From Moringa oleifera (Eukaryota > Streptophyta > Magnoliopsida > Brassicales > Moringaceae), in contig JAJFZO010000609.1 of assembly GCA_021397835.1 (NCBI GenBank), positions 5,520,001 through 5,584,000 on the forward strand: a stretch of DNA of 64,000 nucleotides. Reading direction: 5' to 3'. Under the pieces are notes generated by a model. The model saw nothing but the letters and a program-made list of their open reading frames with translations. It searched no databases and had not been told where the DNA came from. Shown piece by piece: positions 1-12,246 of the stretch; position 1 is the stretch's first letter; each line of letters begins with the position of its first letter. Made by a program: the position numbers and the translations under genes.

Positions 1-1449
1 TTAAGGCATAAAAAAAAGTGACCCAAAAGAAAAAATAAAGATACCTAGCATTAAAATCCGTAATCGTACTAATACAGTTTAAAGGATTAGAGAATAAGTA
101 TCTATAGGTTCCTTGCAATTCTTAGTAATTTTCAATAATGTTAAATAACCCATTTAATTAAGGCATAATCGTGTATATTATTAAGAAAAGTGAATAGAAT
201 CACGAAGTTGAATAGAGTAAAGAATCAATGTATCAATCTATAAACTAATTCATCCTAAATCAATATTAATGGAAGAGACTATAGAAAGCAGTAGAGAGAG
301 ATAGTGGAGATACGGCCATGTTTAGGGTTTGCAACTTTTATTGCATAAAAAAACCAGGGCTTTTTTCAGAAAGTGACTTTGAATAAAAATTTCTTGGGCT
401 TGGGCTTGCTTGTGCTTTTAAAAAATGATGAAAAATTAAAAAAATTTTGAATTTTTATTAAATATAGTGCGACTTGGTTTTAAACCAAATCGTTTATGCT
501 TTTTAGGAAACCAAACCGCATTAATATGATTTGTATTTTTTTCAAACAGTTTTAAACCATTAATTTAAAAAATCGCATGGTTTTGTTTGGTGCGATTTGG
601 TTTGGTTTGACCATTTTTCACGATTCATCACTTTTTTTGAATACCTCTAACCCCAACTTATTGCCTCAGTAACCATGCATGGCTGCCTTCGAAGGTAGCA
701 AGGTTGCGACCATTACTGCTTTCAAAGGCAACAATGAAGCTAGTAGTCTTGGCTGCCTTAGAAGGAAATAAGCTTACAGCCTTGGCAATTGCCCATAAGG
801 TGGTCGCTAAACTACCTTGCATTGATAAAGATCAAAGCTTGGTGGTAGCTAGTTGTTTGATTAGTGATCAATGTAAATTCGGTCACTAATCTGTTTCTAA
901 GTTTATTAAAAATTAATATAAATTAATTAAAAATAAATTTAGCGATAAATATAATGTTTGTCGCTAATATATGTCATTAATCTGTCATTGTGTTAAAATT
1001 TTTATTTTATAACAAATCTACTGCTATTCTGTTACTATTTAGATACTGATAATGCCTATCTTTATATTTTGTCTTTATATTTTGTCGCTATTTTTAGATT
1101 TTTTTGTAGTGAAATAACATGCGTAGTATAATCCAAAAATATCAATTAATGAAATAAACAAACAAACAAATAAATATGTTCATATCACTATAATAGGCAA
1201 CATATAACTATGCATATTGTTAAGTAGCTATGGTATCATATGAAGTCACTACCACACAAAAGTATATTTAATAAATTTTAGATAAGTTACTCATCGACAA
1301 CAGCCAAAGCATGCATGCATGGTAGTAGGTCAAACTCAAAGTCATGCATGTGTATACATGGCACTGAAAGTTAACTATGGTTCTCATTACCACGATGCTT
1401 AACCAAAAAATATGTTCCAATCAACTAGTGTGATTTGTCATCTGAAGTG
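1..1449. other. AT-rich transposon debris, no gene seen
   Basis: No supported gene. At 560-650 there is a GGTTTGGTTTGACC-type tract of a kind that I associate with dispersed plant repeats. At 681-695 and 751-765 the motif GGCTGCCTT(C/A)GAAGG occurs twice. From 840 to 1111 the sequence carries the words GCGATAAAT and GTCGCTAAT and ends in TTTTTTTGTAGTG (1099-1111), which is what the right end of a CACTA-type element looks like in reverse complement. The matching left end was not found, so the CACTA reading is weak. Short open frames here match nothing I recognise. Confidence 0.4.
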
Positions 1450-2115
1450 AAGTTTCTTACCTTTCTTGCAAAAATACATATGTCCATTCAGTAAGTTTTA
1501 ATTTATTGGACTTCACTTTTTCCCAACGATTATGGAACTAACTTTGCATCAAGTCTCTTATGAAATTAACAAAAGTAATCACAAGCAATTCATAAACAAA
1601 TCTAAGGCACGAATTGAGAGTCTTCGCTATGTTTGTAGTCATAATCTGATACATTCTCTTAGAAAAATGCACATGGCACCACTTTTTAAGATCCACTTTC
1701 ATGATACAAAGATGGGTAGAAGAGTATAGTGTTGACAACTCAAACCTCAATAGCCCATTAAATCAATAAACTTTTACAACTTTGTAGAATAGTTTAGATA
1801 CATTGTCCTTTTTGCCTATTCTTCACATTTTGTTCCATGTGTCATGCACATAATCTGTAAGTAACATCAAGGAAAATAATGTTCAATGCATTAGCTATGT
1901 TAAGGTTCAGGTTAAATATAAAAACAAGCTCATTAACAATACCAATAGCATTCCTCAAATGAATAAAAACCACTACTAAGAATTTATATTCTCAGAATCT
2001 TCACAGCTAAAATCTAATGGGCATATCTACTCATTACCATCTTTATATGCAGTTATAAACATAATACCATTAAATCTTCTCCTCAAATAAGTATCATCAA
2101 TTATAATGATGAGTT
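1450..2115 (-). pseudogene. Mutator-like (MULE) transposase fossil
   Basis: Read on the minus strand, the conceptual translation follows the plant MuDR/MURA transposase core in order, but with stop codons and frame breaks. Near 2060-2110 is IDDTYLRRRFNGIMF, corresponding to the family's first DDE aspartate region (usual form D-G-T-x-L-K). Next come KDGNE and a CEDSENINS stretch with the conserved D-S-E triplet (around 1970-2050). Near 1740-1880 the HMEQNVKNRQKG segment resembles the C-H-L-x-x-N-x-K region. At 1600-1690 the segment KWCHVHFSKRMYQIMTTNIA resembles the W-x-R-x-x-F-x-x-x-R-Y-x-x-M-T-x-N hallmark. Several in-frame stops show it is dead. Neither a zinc-finger SWIM domain nor terminal inverted repeats were identified, so the original element boundaries are unknown. 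The recognition is from family knowledge; a profile search would settle it. Confidence 0.75.
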
Positions 2116-3790
2116 GAATCAATGCGTAAAATTCCTTAAATGATAATACTATGAAAAAAAATACTTAAAGTGTCCACTATCATTAATCTTAATCTTAGTT
2201 TTAGTTCCTGGATTGGTCTACTGACACATATAGTAATAAGAAGTAAGTTACTGATAAGACTCAATTAGGTCTCATATGTCAAAACTCATAAGAAACCATA
2301 ACTCGTATAAAGCTACTACTAATACATCATATTATTCACATGCTATAATAGGTCATTGTCAATAAAAATGTCATCAAATAAGTCATGACTAGCAACTATG
2401 ATAATTATAAAACAAATAGTAATTTATTCGTGAAAAATCACTATCATCAAACATAGTATGTTATCAGTGCATAATAAGTGATCAGCTTGATATGCACAAA
2501 ATCAATATGTATTTACATAATATATTTTGAAAAGTTATTAGATATTCACATAATACTAAATCCTCTAAAAAAAAAAAAGTGCCCAATGTGTGTTTAACGT
2601 AAAACTGGAACATGACACAATGAATATTATAAAAAAAACTAAAAAAAAATGTAGCTTAAGTTTTCATTTTGTGCACAATAACACATACATAATCATAAAA
2701 CTATTCTTAAGCAAACCCAAAAATTAAATGCACAAAATCTTGACTACTTGTCCAACCTCACTGTCTACTAAAGTAACAAATGGAAACATTAACGCACTTG
2801 AAGAAAAATTATGTATACGAGCCCATGAACCATCTGATGCATGAATATAACTAAGCAAAAACACATAGAATAAACATTTCAAGGAATCTGTGTAGCCTCA
2901 TTATTTGTTGTTTAGTAGGTTGATCACCTTCTGTGTCAAACACCACCACTCAAAGCATGCACGCTGCCTTCCATAATGTAAAATCTCACCACTCGAAGCA
3001 TGCATTCCATCCTCAACAATATCAAAATCCTATCAATTTGCAGAAAAATATGAAAGGAATAACAATATGGGTTTGTTTTCACTTAATCTTGATGAGGAAG
3101 AAAGAAAGACAAAAATGAGCAATCTTATACTTTGACGAGTAAAAGAACAGAAAAATTGTGAATTTGATTGAAAGCACAATACACATCACTATATTATCTT
3201 GCCAACTATGAAAAAAGAATGACATGAACATCATAATAAATAAAAAAAGGTTAAAATCAGCAAACTTATTAATGTGGAGAGAATTTTGTGGTGAAAGAAT
3301 ATTTAAAGGTCATTTTTCATTTATTAGCTCTTAATATAACATTGATTATTATTTTTTAGAATTTAAATTCTTTTAACTTAAGTTATATTAAATTATTAAA
3401 AAATTAATTTTTTAATAATTTCTAATATTAATATAAAGAAATATAAAAAATAACATATTTTAATTATTTTATTATAAAAATAATGTCATATAGTTTTTTT
3501 ATCTTTTATAAATTTTATTATATGTTTTACAATGATTTATAATTTTATTTTAAAATATTCTAATGATTTAAAAATTACTAAAAGATTGGAGCAGGAAGTA
3601 TCAAAACCCACCAAGAGAAAGATTCCCATGTTAAGCATCGAGTTTGCACGTATTATGGACTATAGGAATCAGGATTCTGAAGCATAGAGTTGTCAATTAA
3701 TAGCTCCACAGAAACCTGCTTTTTTGGATATCTTTTACGTCAACCATTTAATGACGGTCCCTCCAAGCCCAAAACAAACAGTAAAGTGAC
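2116..3790. other. AT-rich intergenic DNA upstream of the CoA ligase gene
   Basis: No supported gene. The stretch 2116-3130 may be further decayed transposon sequence continuous with the MULE fossil, but no domain could be read. 3300-3580 is almost entirely A and T. Repeated word pairs such as CTTCC(A)TAATG and ACCACTC(A/G)AAGCATGCA (2943-3004) suggest small local duplications. Proximal promoter sequence of the downstream gene begins after about 3600. Confidence 0.4.
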
Positions 3791-3801
3791 ATCTCACCTT
3801 G

Positions 3802-3809
3802 TATATATA
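3802..3809 (+). promoter_or_regulatory. TATA box of the acyl-activating enzyme gene
   Basis: The sequence TATATATA lies 59-66 bp upstream of the ATG at 3868, in the right place for a short 5' leader. This is a motif match only; the transcription start was not observed. Confidence 0.6.
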
Positions 3810-3867
3810 GACATAGATATCAGCGCAACGTGCAGTCTGCAGTCTCGAGTCTCTTGACCGGAGAAAA

Positions 3868-5538
3868 ATGGAGAACCTGAAACCAAGGCCTGCTAATTCG
3901 TCTCCTCTAACCCCACTCGGCTTCCTACAAAGAGCAGCCATCGTCTATGGTGATAGCATCTCTATCGTCTACAATGACACCTCCTACACCTGGTCGCAAA
4001 CCCACCGTCGATGCCTCCAGCTCGCTTCCTCCCTCTCCTCCTTCGGCATCCAGAGAGGCCACGTTGTCTCCGTCCTGTCCCCCAACATACCCGCCATGTA
4101 CGAGCTACAATTCGCCGTACCCATGACCGGGGCCATCCTCAACACCATCAATACCCGTCTTGATGCACGTACCATCTCCAGACTCCTCCACCACAGCGAG
4201 TCAAAGCTCCTCTTCGTCGATTTCCTCTCGCAGCCTCTAGTCCTCGAAGCTATCTCTCTGTTTCCACAGCACGCACCGCCTCCTACCCTCGTCCTCATCA
4301 CGGACGATGATACCTCACCAGCCTCATCCTCACCCACCGCTCCTTTCCGGGATACTTACGAGGGGATGATCTTCAAGGGCGATCCAGACTTCCAGTGGGT
4401 CCGTCCTCAAACAGAGTGGGACCCGATGGTACTAAACTATACTTCAGGGACGACCTCATCCCCCAAAGGGGTATTACACTGCCACCGAGGGATGTTCATC
4501 GCCAGTCTTGATTCTCTTATCCAGTGGTCTGTCCCAAAGCAGCCCGTCTACTTGTGGACCCTACCAATGTTTCACTCTAACGGGTGGAGCTTCCCTTGGG
4601 GCATGGCAGCTGTGGGTGGGACCAACATCTGCCTCCGCAGGTTCGACGGCAGCGTGATCTACCGCTTGATCAAACGGCACGGAGTCACTCACATGTGCGC
4701 TGCACCTGTGGTGCTCAACATGCTTTCCTACTCTTCCGGTGATGCCGGACTAACCGGTAACAGGAAACCAGTCCACATTCTCACAGCCGGGTCACCACCC
4801 CCGGCCGCCGTGTTGTTGCGGACAGAGTCACTGGGTTTTTTGGTGAGTCACGGGTACGGCATGACCGAAACAGGTGGAATCGTCATCTCGTGTGCGTGGA
4901 AACCCCAGTGGAACCGGCTCCCTGCAACGGAAAGAGCAAGGCTAAAAGCGAGACAAGGAGTCAGATCCATCGGGATGACCGAAGTGGACGTGGTGGATCC
5001 CGAGACAGGAGTCAGCGTGAAGCGGGACGGTTCGTCGGTGGGTGAGATCGTGCTGAGAGGCGGGTGCATAATGCTCGGATATCTGAAGGACCCAGCTGGG
5101 ACCAACCAGTGCATGAGAGAGGACGGATGGTTCTACACTGGAGACGTGGCCGTTATGCACCCCGATGGATACCTAGAGATAAAAGACCGATCCAAGGATG
5201 TGATAATCAGCGGCGGAGAGAACGTGAGCAGCGTTGAGGTCGAATCCGTGTTGTACACCCACCCGGCGGTAAACGAGGCGGCGATTGTAGCTAGGCCGGA
5301 CGAGTTCTGGGGCGAGACTCCATGCGCGTTCGTGATTCTGAAGAAGACCGAGTCGGCCCGGAAGTCGAGCGAGAAGGACATAATAGAATATTGCAGGGAA
5401 AGCTTGCCCCATTACATGGTCCCGAAAACGGTTGTGTTTAAGGAAGAACTGCCCAGATCCGCCACTGGGAAGATCCAGAAGTTCGTGCTGAAAGAAATCG
5501 CCAAGGCCATGGGCTCACTCAAAAGCGGCCGCATGTAG
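3868..5538 (+). CDS. Acyl-activating enzyme (AMP-forming acyl-CoA ligase, plant AAE clade)
   Basis: The 556-residue single-exon product belongs to the ANL adenylate-forming superfamily, which activates a carboxylic acid to an acyl-AMP and then to an acyl-CoA. The phosphate-binding motif YTSGTTSSPKG lies at residues 191-201. The YGMTE motif (330-334) comes next, then the FYTGD adenylation motif (422-426), the hinge region DRSKDVIISGGEN (440-452) and the C-terminal catalytic lysine in PRSATGKIQ (K535). Length and layout fit the plant group that includes AAE1, AAE5, AAE7 and benzoate-CoA ligase-like proteins. The substrate cannot be told from sequence. Some relatives are peroxisomal, but this protein ends in GRM, which is not a canonical PTS1, so location is open. 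The start has a good plant context (AAAAATGG). The gene looks much more GC-rich than its AT-rich flanks. An AATAAA signal lies at 5715-5720. Confidence 0.93.
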   Translation: MENLKPRPANSSPLTPLGFLQRAAIVYGDSISIVYNDTSYTWSQTHRRCLQLASSLSSFGIQRGHVVSVLSPNIPAMYELQFAVPMTGAILNTINTRLDARTISRLLHHSESKLLFVDFLSQPLVLEAISLFPQHAPPPTLVLITDDDTSPASSSPTAPFRDTYEGMIFKGDPDFQWVRPQTEWDPMVLNYTSGTTSSPKGVLHCHRGMFIASLDSLIQWSVPKQPVYLWTLPMFHSNGWSFPWGMAAVGGTNICLRRFDGSVIYRLIKRHGVTHMCAAPVVLNMLSYSSGDAGLTGNRKPVHILTAGSPPPAAVLLRTESLGFLVSHGYGMTETGGIVISCAWKPQWNRLPATERARLKARQGVRSIGMTEVDVVDPETGVSVKRDGSSVGEIVLRGGCIMLGYLKDPAGTNQCMREDGWFYTGDVAVMHPDGYLEIKDRSKDVIISGGENVSSVEVESVLYTHPAVNEAAIVARPDEFWGETPCAFVILKKTESARKSSEKDIIEYCRESLPHYMVPKTVVFKEELPRSATGKIQKFVLKEIAKAMGSLKSGRM

Positions 5539-5720
5539 GGTTATACGTTGAGTTGACTCGGGTGGAGAAGGCTTGACATTGTTGAGTCAACTGAAAGTGA
5601 AAAGGACATGATTACGGGATTTGCAATATTATCAGTTTTAATTAAAAATAAAGAAAAATACTGGAGAGAAGACGAGGCGTTTCAGTCTTGTATTCTGGGT
5701 GATAAAATTGGAGAAATAAA

Positions 5721-8700
5721 GTGGAGCGACTTTACTTAAAGAGGTGATCCCTTGGCATGTGTCATTATCATTTGATTTTATTTCATTTTTAAAAGAAAGA
5801 CCAATGTAACTTCAACTTATCAACATGAACATGACGGATGGAGCCGCAGATGACTGATTTAACCTCGGAAACTTTTCCCCATCCATAGCAAGCAACCATT
5901 CATTTACAATGAAAATTAATAATAATAAAAACATCTAATTCAAATTTTAAATAGATTATATTTTATCACTTTTACTTAAATTCTTATTTTTTATTTTAAA
6001 AAATTACATTTTTTTTTAAAAAAAGGGAATGTGTTGTCCATAATTTTTAAAAATAAATAAATTTTCTCTTTTGTTTCTATGAATATAAAAAAAAATAAGT
6101 TATACAAAAGTCTGTTGGATTTTAAATAATTTAGAATCGATTAATGTTTATCTTTTTTAAGTTATTAAAAAAATAAAATAATCATATGGCTGTAAATTCC
6201 TTAATGTGGTGACCTGAAATTGCTATATTATAATGATGCAACATGTAATTTGTTTAAATTATATGTATGTTAAATTATATTCTCTAAAAGTAAAAAATTA
6301 ATTTAAAAAATAAACAAATAAATAAAACGACAGTGAATATAACCGGGAGACACGAATCTTATAATGCTAGAAAAAGAAAAGAATAATGTCTTATATGATA
6401 ATGCACTTTGTACGAAAATATGCTAAATAAATTATCCTTAGTACTCCTACAATGATAATAAAAAGAATATATATGGTATTCTTATTTGTGCATTATTATC
6501 GGTTTGGAGTTATTTTTTATTTATTTTTTTAATTACAGTTTTAAAAATATTATACAAAAAAATATAACTCAACTTATAAGATGATTAGTATTTTATTTGA
6601 ATTTCTTATTTATTTATTTTATTTGCATTTAATTATTTTTGATAATATACTATAGGAGGTTTATCCCTTAAGAAAAGATATTAATCTAATTTAATCTAAA
6701 TGTGAAAACACAATCAGATTCCCCAATTTTTGGTGGGTAGAAGGAATTTTCTTAATCTCTTTCTCCTCGCTAACAATTAAATCATAAAGTGGGCAAGATG
6801 CCGAACCTTGACAATAGGCATCGAGTGTCATAGACACCATTAATAATGTTTGATAAATTCAAAATTGAAATATATTTTTTGACCTTCTTAAATAAAATGT
6901 CTTCAAAGCTAAATTTAATTTTAATAAATTTAAAGACTTGTTATTTTTTAAAAAAATTATTGATTTTTTGTTAATTTTATAAATTTAAATGCAACAAAAT
7001 ATTAATTAACTTCTTGAAACATTATATAATTAAATAAATACATGAATTCTTAATTTTTGTATTTTAGAAACATACATTAAAATCCTAAGAGATTTTATTA
7101 CCACTTATATTTCATAGTAAAAATGACTTCAAAGTATATAATATTATAATATTATACAGATTAAAATTAATAATTTAACTGACATCATCTCACCTCAACA
7201 ATTAAAGTATATAATATTATAATATTCCTACTTACTTTATTACTCAATTTATTTTCATTTTTTAAAATATTAACCTCTCCCATCTTTTTACTATTAAAAT
7301 TTAGTGTAGTCATATCAATTCTGAATGGCTTTTGCTTTTTAAGCAGCAATGCATGACACACATTTGGATCTTTAGTGATATTTTAAAGAGCTTCATTACA
7401 TATAGTAATGCAATAAAATAATTTTTATTTATTTTTATATTATTATTGTTTATAAAAATATTTTAAAAAATCAAACAAATGAAATCAATAAAACATCTAT
7501 ATTTCATATTTAATCAACAGAATAATGTAATACATGGCATAAATATTCATGGGTGCAGTCTGAAGGAGTGGAAGGTCCTTAAGCCGCTAATTTGAGCTCA
7601 CGAGCAAGGTGTGATCTCCCAATAGTAGCCAACAGCACGTGATGGAACGCTGACTGACCTGAGATAATAATTGATGATGAGACCCAGCAGGGGAAACGGT
7701 GATGTTGATTGGCGGATCCAAGCAAGCAAAAGCAGAAATCAATTAATAGCATTTGAACCACAGCTGCCCCATCCGGCAAACATAAATAGAAAAAGGAGAG
7801 ATCAAGTTTTCAGAAGCAACGATGATTTAATGAAAATGGTACCCATAAATTAAAAAATAAAAAAGAAAATAAGAATCCAATATTTAATTTTTTTAAAAAA
7901 AAAGTATTTAGTGTATATGGAGGCCTGCACAAGCTAATAACTACAAAAATGATAGCAAGTAGCCTTTCTTTTGAACGCACATGTCTGCAATTGCGCAAAT
8001 ATCAAACCCAAAAATATGCTGAGGCTTAATTTTTTTTTCACTTCTTTTTGTTTCTTCCAACCAAATTTCGAAACTCAAATGTGGCAAAGAATTAAGTTGA
8101 TTTTTAATATTATAAAATTAATATTTGTAAGATTAATTTAATTTTTTGTTAAATGCCTCATTCTATTAAAAAAAAGCCATATCATGAACAAAGGTTTCAT
8201 TTTTTTCATTTTAAATCAATCCAAGCCTTCAAAACTTCTTTAGAGTTTCCTCTTTCCTTTACAGCATTTTTTTAGATAATGTTCGAATTTTCCTTTGAAG
8301 TTCGTCGGAAATGTTGATATGGTAGTACTCATTTTTAACACAATTATTATTGTATCTTAAAAAATGAACATTTCTAAACTTCCGTACATATAAGGAGGGA
8401 ATGAATTTATTTTAGAAAACTGTGTGCGATACAGGACTTAGGTTTTTTGGTCTATTTTTATTGTAATTAATGTTGTTGTTGTTGTTATTTTTGTTAAGTA
8501 AATTTAAATTTAAATTTAATTTAAAATATTATTATTATTATGATTAATGTGTAGCATTGTTATTATTAATTATTGATGTTTCATTTAAACTCTATTAATA
8601 TAAAATAATTTTTATAAAATTATTCTACTTATTTTGTAAAATATTTTTATTCATAATTGTTAAAAGTTAAAATTACAATTGGTTGCTCAATTTAGAAAAG

Positions 8701-8799
8701 AAGTAGTGAAGTGAGAAAACTCCACCTCTTTGATCTCAGAATATTTTAGTAATAAAATACTATCTTGAGGGTTAACCAAGTGTTACCTTGTTATTTACT
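5721..8799. other. AT-rich intergenic spacer
   Basis: No supported gene. A block with the word AAAGTATATAATATTATAATATT occurs twice about 73 bp apart (around 7132 and 7205). A hairpin GATGCC...GGCATC lies near 6799-6826. A less AT-rich island at about 7555-7800 stands out from the surrounding DNA but its short open frames on both strands match nothing I recognise. The final 150 bp lead into the left LTR of the copia element. Confidence 0.4.
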
Positions 8800-9108
8800 T
8801 GTTCGAGCACTACGAAAGTGTAATGGAATAACAAAGGTAAATTTTCTGTTATAAATATTACTTGTTTTGTATTTTTACTTCCTTTCTTGTTTTTTTGGAG
8901 CATACAAGATTCTTCTATTATACAAAGAGGACTCTGGTGAATAGATCTTAATAGTTTCACATATATTAATATCTAAGAATATTAGAAATCTACTTAGAAA
9001 AATACAAAGACTTATCTAAAAATTCTAATGCATGAATGCATTGTAATCTTCATGAATGAACCTAGAAAATATCCAATGAACCTAGGAATTACAAATTATC
9101 ATTTAACA
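8800..9108 (-). repeat. 3' LTR of the copia element
   Basis: This copy begins TGTTCGAGC on the plus strand and ends ATTTAACA. It aligns along its whole length with 13149-13459, for example through the shared words GGAATAACAA, TATTACTTGT, TTGTATTTTTACTTC, AATGCATG and ATTATCATTTAACA. Divergence between the two copies is visible throughout. Confidence 0.85.
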
Positions 9109-9117
9109 CCCCTTCTT
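9109..9117 (-). other. Polypurine tract of the copia element
   Basis: On the minus strand this is AAGAAGGGG immediately before the TGTTAAATG start of the 3' LTR, the expected place for second-strand priming. It is short but exactly positioned. Confidence 0.65.
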
Positions 9118-9919
9118 AACTTGTAATTTTCATGACATCTTTGATTTGTTCTAACTTCTTAATGGAGATGACTTCGATGAGGACATTTGCTGGATGTTTT
9201 GTAGTTTTAACAAAATTTAAATGGATTTCTTTCTTTTGAACCATATCTCATATGTAATTGTAAGGCAGCTCCATGTGCTTTGATCTTTCATGAAAAACTA
9301 GATTTTTGGACATTGAAATTGCATAATGACTGTCATAAAAAATAGAAGTAAGATTTTTAACTTTTATTATAAATCAATTAGAATTCTTCTTAACCAAATA
9401 GCCTCACGTATAACTTCATTTGTTACAACATATTCTAGATCTACTGATAACACAACGGAATTTTACTTTTTAGAATTTCATAAGACAGTTTTAGATCCTA
9501 ACAAAAAGTATTGGCTGAAATGCTTCCTCTAGCATCATGACTTTCAGCCTAGTCATTGTCAGTAAAACCAACTAGTATGTTATTTTTTTCCTTTACATAC
9601 TTGATCCCAAGTTTTTTAGTACCTTAAAGATAGTGAATAATCCTTTTAATTGCTAAAAAATGAAGCTTACTTGGTTTGTTCATAAATCTTTAAACCAAGC
9701 CAATTGAATGCACTATATCCGACCTTGTATTGTGAGATAAATCAAAGAACCAATAAGACTTTTATAAATTATTGGATTTTGTTTTCAAAATCATCATCAT
9801 TTGAAGTTTTTCATTCAAAGCCAATAGCAGTTTAAGTTAGTGTACAATTCTCCATTCTAAATTTTTTAAGCAACTCTAAAACATTGAGTAGTAATAATCT
9901 CCACTTTTGATCGCTTTAC

Positions 9920-10126
9920 TTAGATTCCAAGAAAATGCTTCATAAAGCTAAGATCTATCATCTCATATTCTTTCATCATGGCTTTCTTGAATGGTTGCAC
10001 TATATTAGCATTGGTTTCTACATAAATCAAATCATCAACATAGAGGTAAATAAATTGGATATCACTTTCATTTATTTTCACATGGAAGGATGGTTCAAAT
10101 GGACTTTTTATAAATCTATGCTGCAA
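9920..10126 (-). pseudogene. Copia reverse transcriptase fragment
   Basis: A 68-residue open stretch contains FIYLYVDDLIY, the copia form of the reverse transcriptase catalytic Y-V-D-D box, followed by the family's F-K-x-x-M-x-x-x-Y-x-M-x-D-L segment and LSFMKHFLGI (usual form G-x-x-x-Y-F-L-G-I). Flanking sequence in other frames continues the domain with stops, so only a fossil remains. It lies downstream of the integrase fragment on the minus strand. Confidence 0.88.
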
Positions 10127-11215
10127 GAAATAAGCATTAATCTTACTATTGCATGTTATTGGTGCTTATTTTAAGCTATAAAGAGCTTTATCAACTTATA
10201 AACATTTTATTCTTTTCCTTTTACTTTAAAACCTTGAGGTTGTTGAACATAAACATCTTCTTCTAATTCTCTATTAAAGAAAACTAATTTAACATCTAGT
10301 TAGAACACTTGTAATTCTAATTGAGCTGTCAAGAAAAAAAATAACCCAAATTGTCTTCATGTATATTACAAGACCAAAAGTTTTATTAAAATCTACACCA
10401 AGTTGCTGAGAATATCTTTTTGCCACAAATTATATCTTATATTTTTTCACACTCCTATCTTCATCATACTTGGCCTTATAGACCCATTTTAAGCCAATTG
10501 TATCTTTTTTTTTTTTTGGAAGGTCTACTAGTTGCCAAATTTGATTTTTCTGAATGCTTTTCATTTTTTTATGCATTGCTTTTCTTCAAACTTCTTCATT
10601 TATTGCCTCTTTAAAGCATTGTTGTTCACTAAAAAAACATGTAACATTACATAATTTAGAAATCTTTTCCCAAAACTAATACTTACTTGGAGGAGTTTCT
10701 TAATTTGATTCTTTTTCATGAGTATTACTTCTTGATGGACCAGTAACATCTTGAGATTGCTCTGGTTTAGGAGCTGCAAGTTTAATAGGTTCTTATATAA
10801 CATCTTTAGCTTCCTATTTCCATGTTGCAATTTCATCCAAAATAACATCTCTTAAAAGCACTTATTAGATTAAGAATATGATAACCTTTTGATTCATCAC
10901 TATATCTAATAAAAATAAACACCTTTTTCATTAAATTTTCTTTGTTTGAGTAAGAACAAGACTAAAACCAATGCAACCAAAGACTTTAAGGTGACTTACA
11001 ACTGGTTTTCTGCCATGCCATGCTTCAAAAAGAGTTTTATTTTAAACTACCTTTGAAGGACACCATTTTATAATGTACACACTACTGTTGATAGCTTCAG
11101 CCTATAATTTATTTTTGAAGCTCTTTACCTTTTAATATGATTCTAGCCACTTATACAATTATTCATTGTCTTTTTTTTTTTTTTTTTACCTACATAATTT
11201 TGCTGTAGTGTTTGT

Positions 11216-11413
11216 CTAATTGTAAGTTACCTTTAAATGCTTACATAATTTTGCATTTACATAATTTAGAAAAGACTTATTGATAAATTCTTTTCCTCGA
11301 TCTTTTCTAAGAGTCTTCAACTTAAAGCCACTTTGCTTTTCAACAAAAGATTTAAAGTTCAAGAACATAGCGAAAGCTTTTGGCTTTTGTTCAAGAAAGT
11401 AAATGCAAATCAT
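11216..11413 (-). pseudogene. Copia integrase core fragment
   Basis: The open stretch includes a segment of the form F-x-x-F-x-x-x-V-E-K-Q-S-G followed by LKTLRKDRGKEFINKSF, which corresponds to the copia integrase L-R-x-D-x-G-x-E-F motif carrying the second catalytic aspartate. It sits upstream of the RT fragment as expected for copia. The rest of the domain is broken by stops. Confidence 0.82.
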
Positions 11414-12246
11414 CTAGTATAAATATTGACAAGTAATAAAAAACACCTTTAGTTGTCGAGAGGAAGAGTTATAATTGGAGCTCAAATATTTGCATGCACT
11501 AACTGAAAAGGAGTTTGAGCTCTCTAAGTTCTTTTTGGAAATTAGAGATAATGCATTTTTTTTGTGAAGATAACCTTCTTAGTTGTCATCACTTATCTTA
11601 ATTTTTGGAGGCCGAATGATCATATCTTTTTGTTCAAATAGCTATAAACTTTAGAGATTCAAATAATCATATCTCAAATACCAAAGATAAGAATTATTTG
11701 AACTTTCGCTGCAAAAGGTAGCATGTAAAAATGAGTTAAGAAAAGAGATTATTATGAGTCTGCATCACTATAGTAATTTGTTCTTCATAATTTTTTATTA
11801 AAAGACTCATATTTACCACCATCAAAGATAAACTTATAACTTTTCTTCATCATCTCGCCAATATTCAAAAAATATTTTGAGAAATATTAAGAGAATAATG
11901 GACATCATGCATTAATGAGTTTTTTATTACGTTCACTTGTATGGACTACCACAACTCCTTTCCCTTTAATCTTTAAGTCCTTCTTATCAACAAGTTCAAC
12001 ATTAGAGCAACAATTTTTATCTAACTTTGTAAATATTCTTTGATTTCTGGTTACACGATCATTACAACCATTGTCTAAATACTATATCTTGCTAGTTTTT
12101 TCATCATCAATTATAGACAAAAATAATTTATTTGTATCCTCTTTTAATGAAAAATTAATTTTTTTTTTCATTATCTTCTTCATTCCCTTTATGCCTATAA
12201 TTTTTATCAAAATGATTAGAAATTTTTGTGTAAAGCATTAAAAAAA

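Noticed and set aside
3984..5412. Several open frames of 70-117 codons on the minus strand inside the CoA ligase gene
   Set aside because: They are shadows of a GC-rich coding sequence on the other strand and match no protein family.
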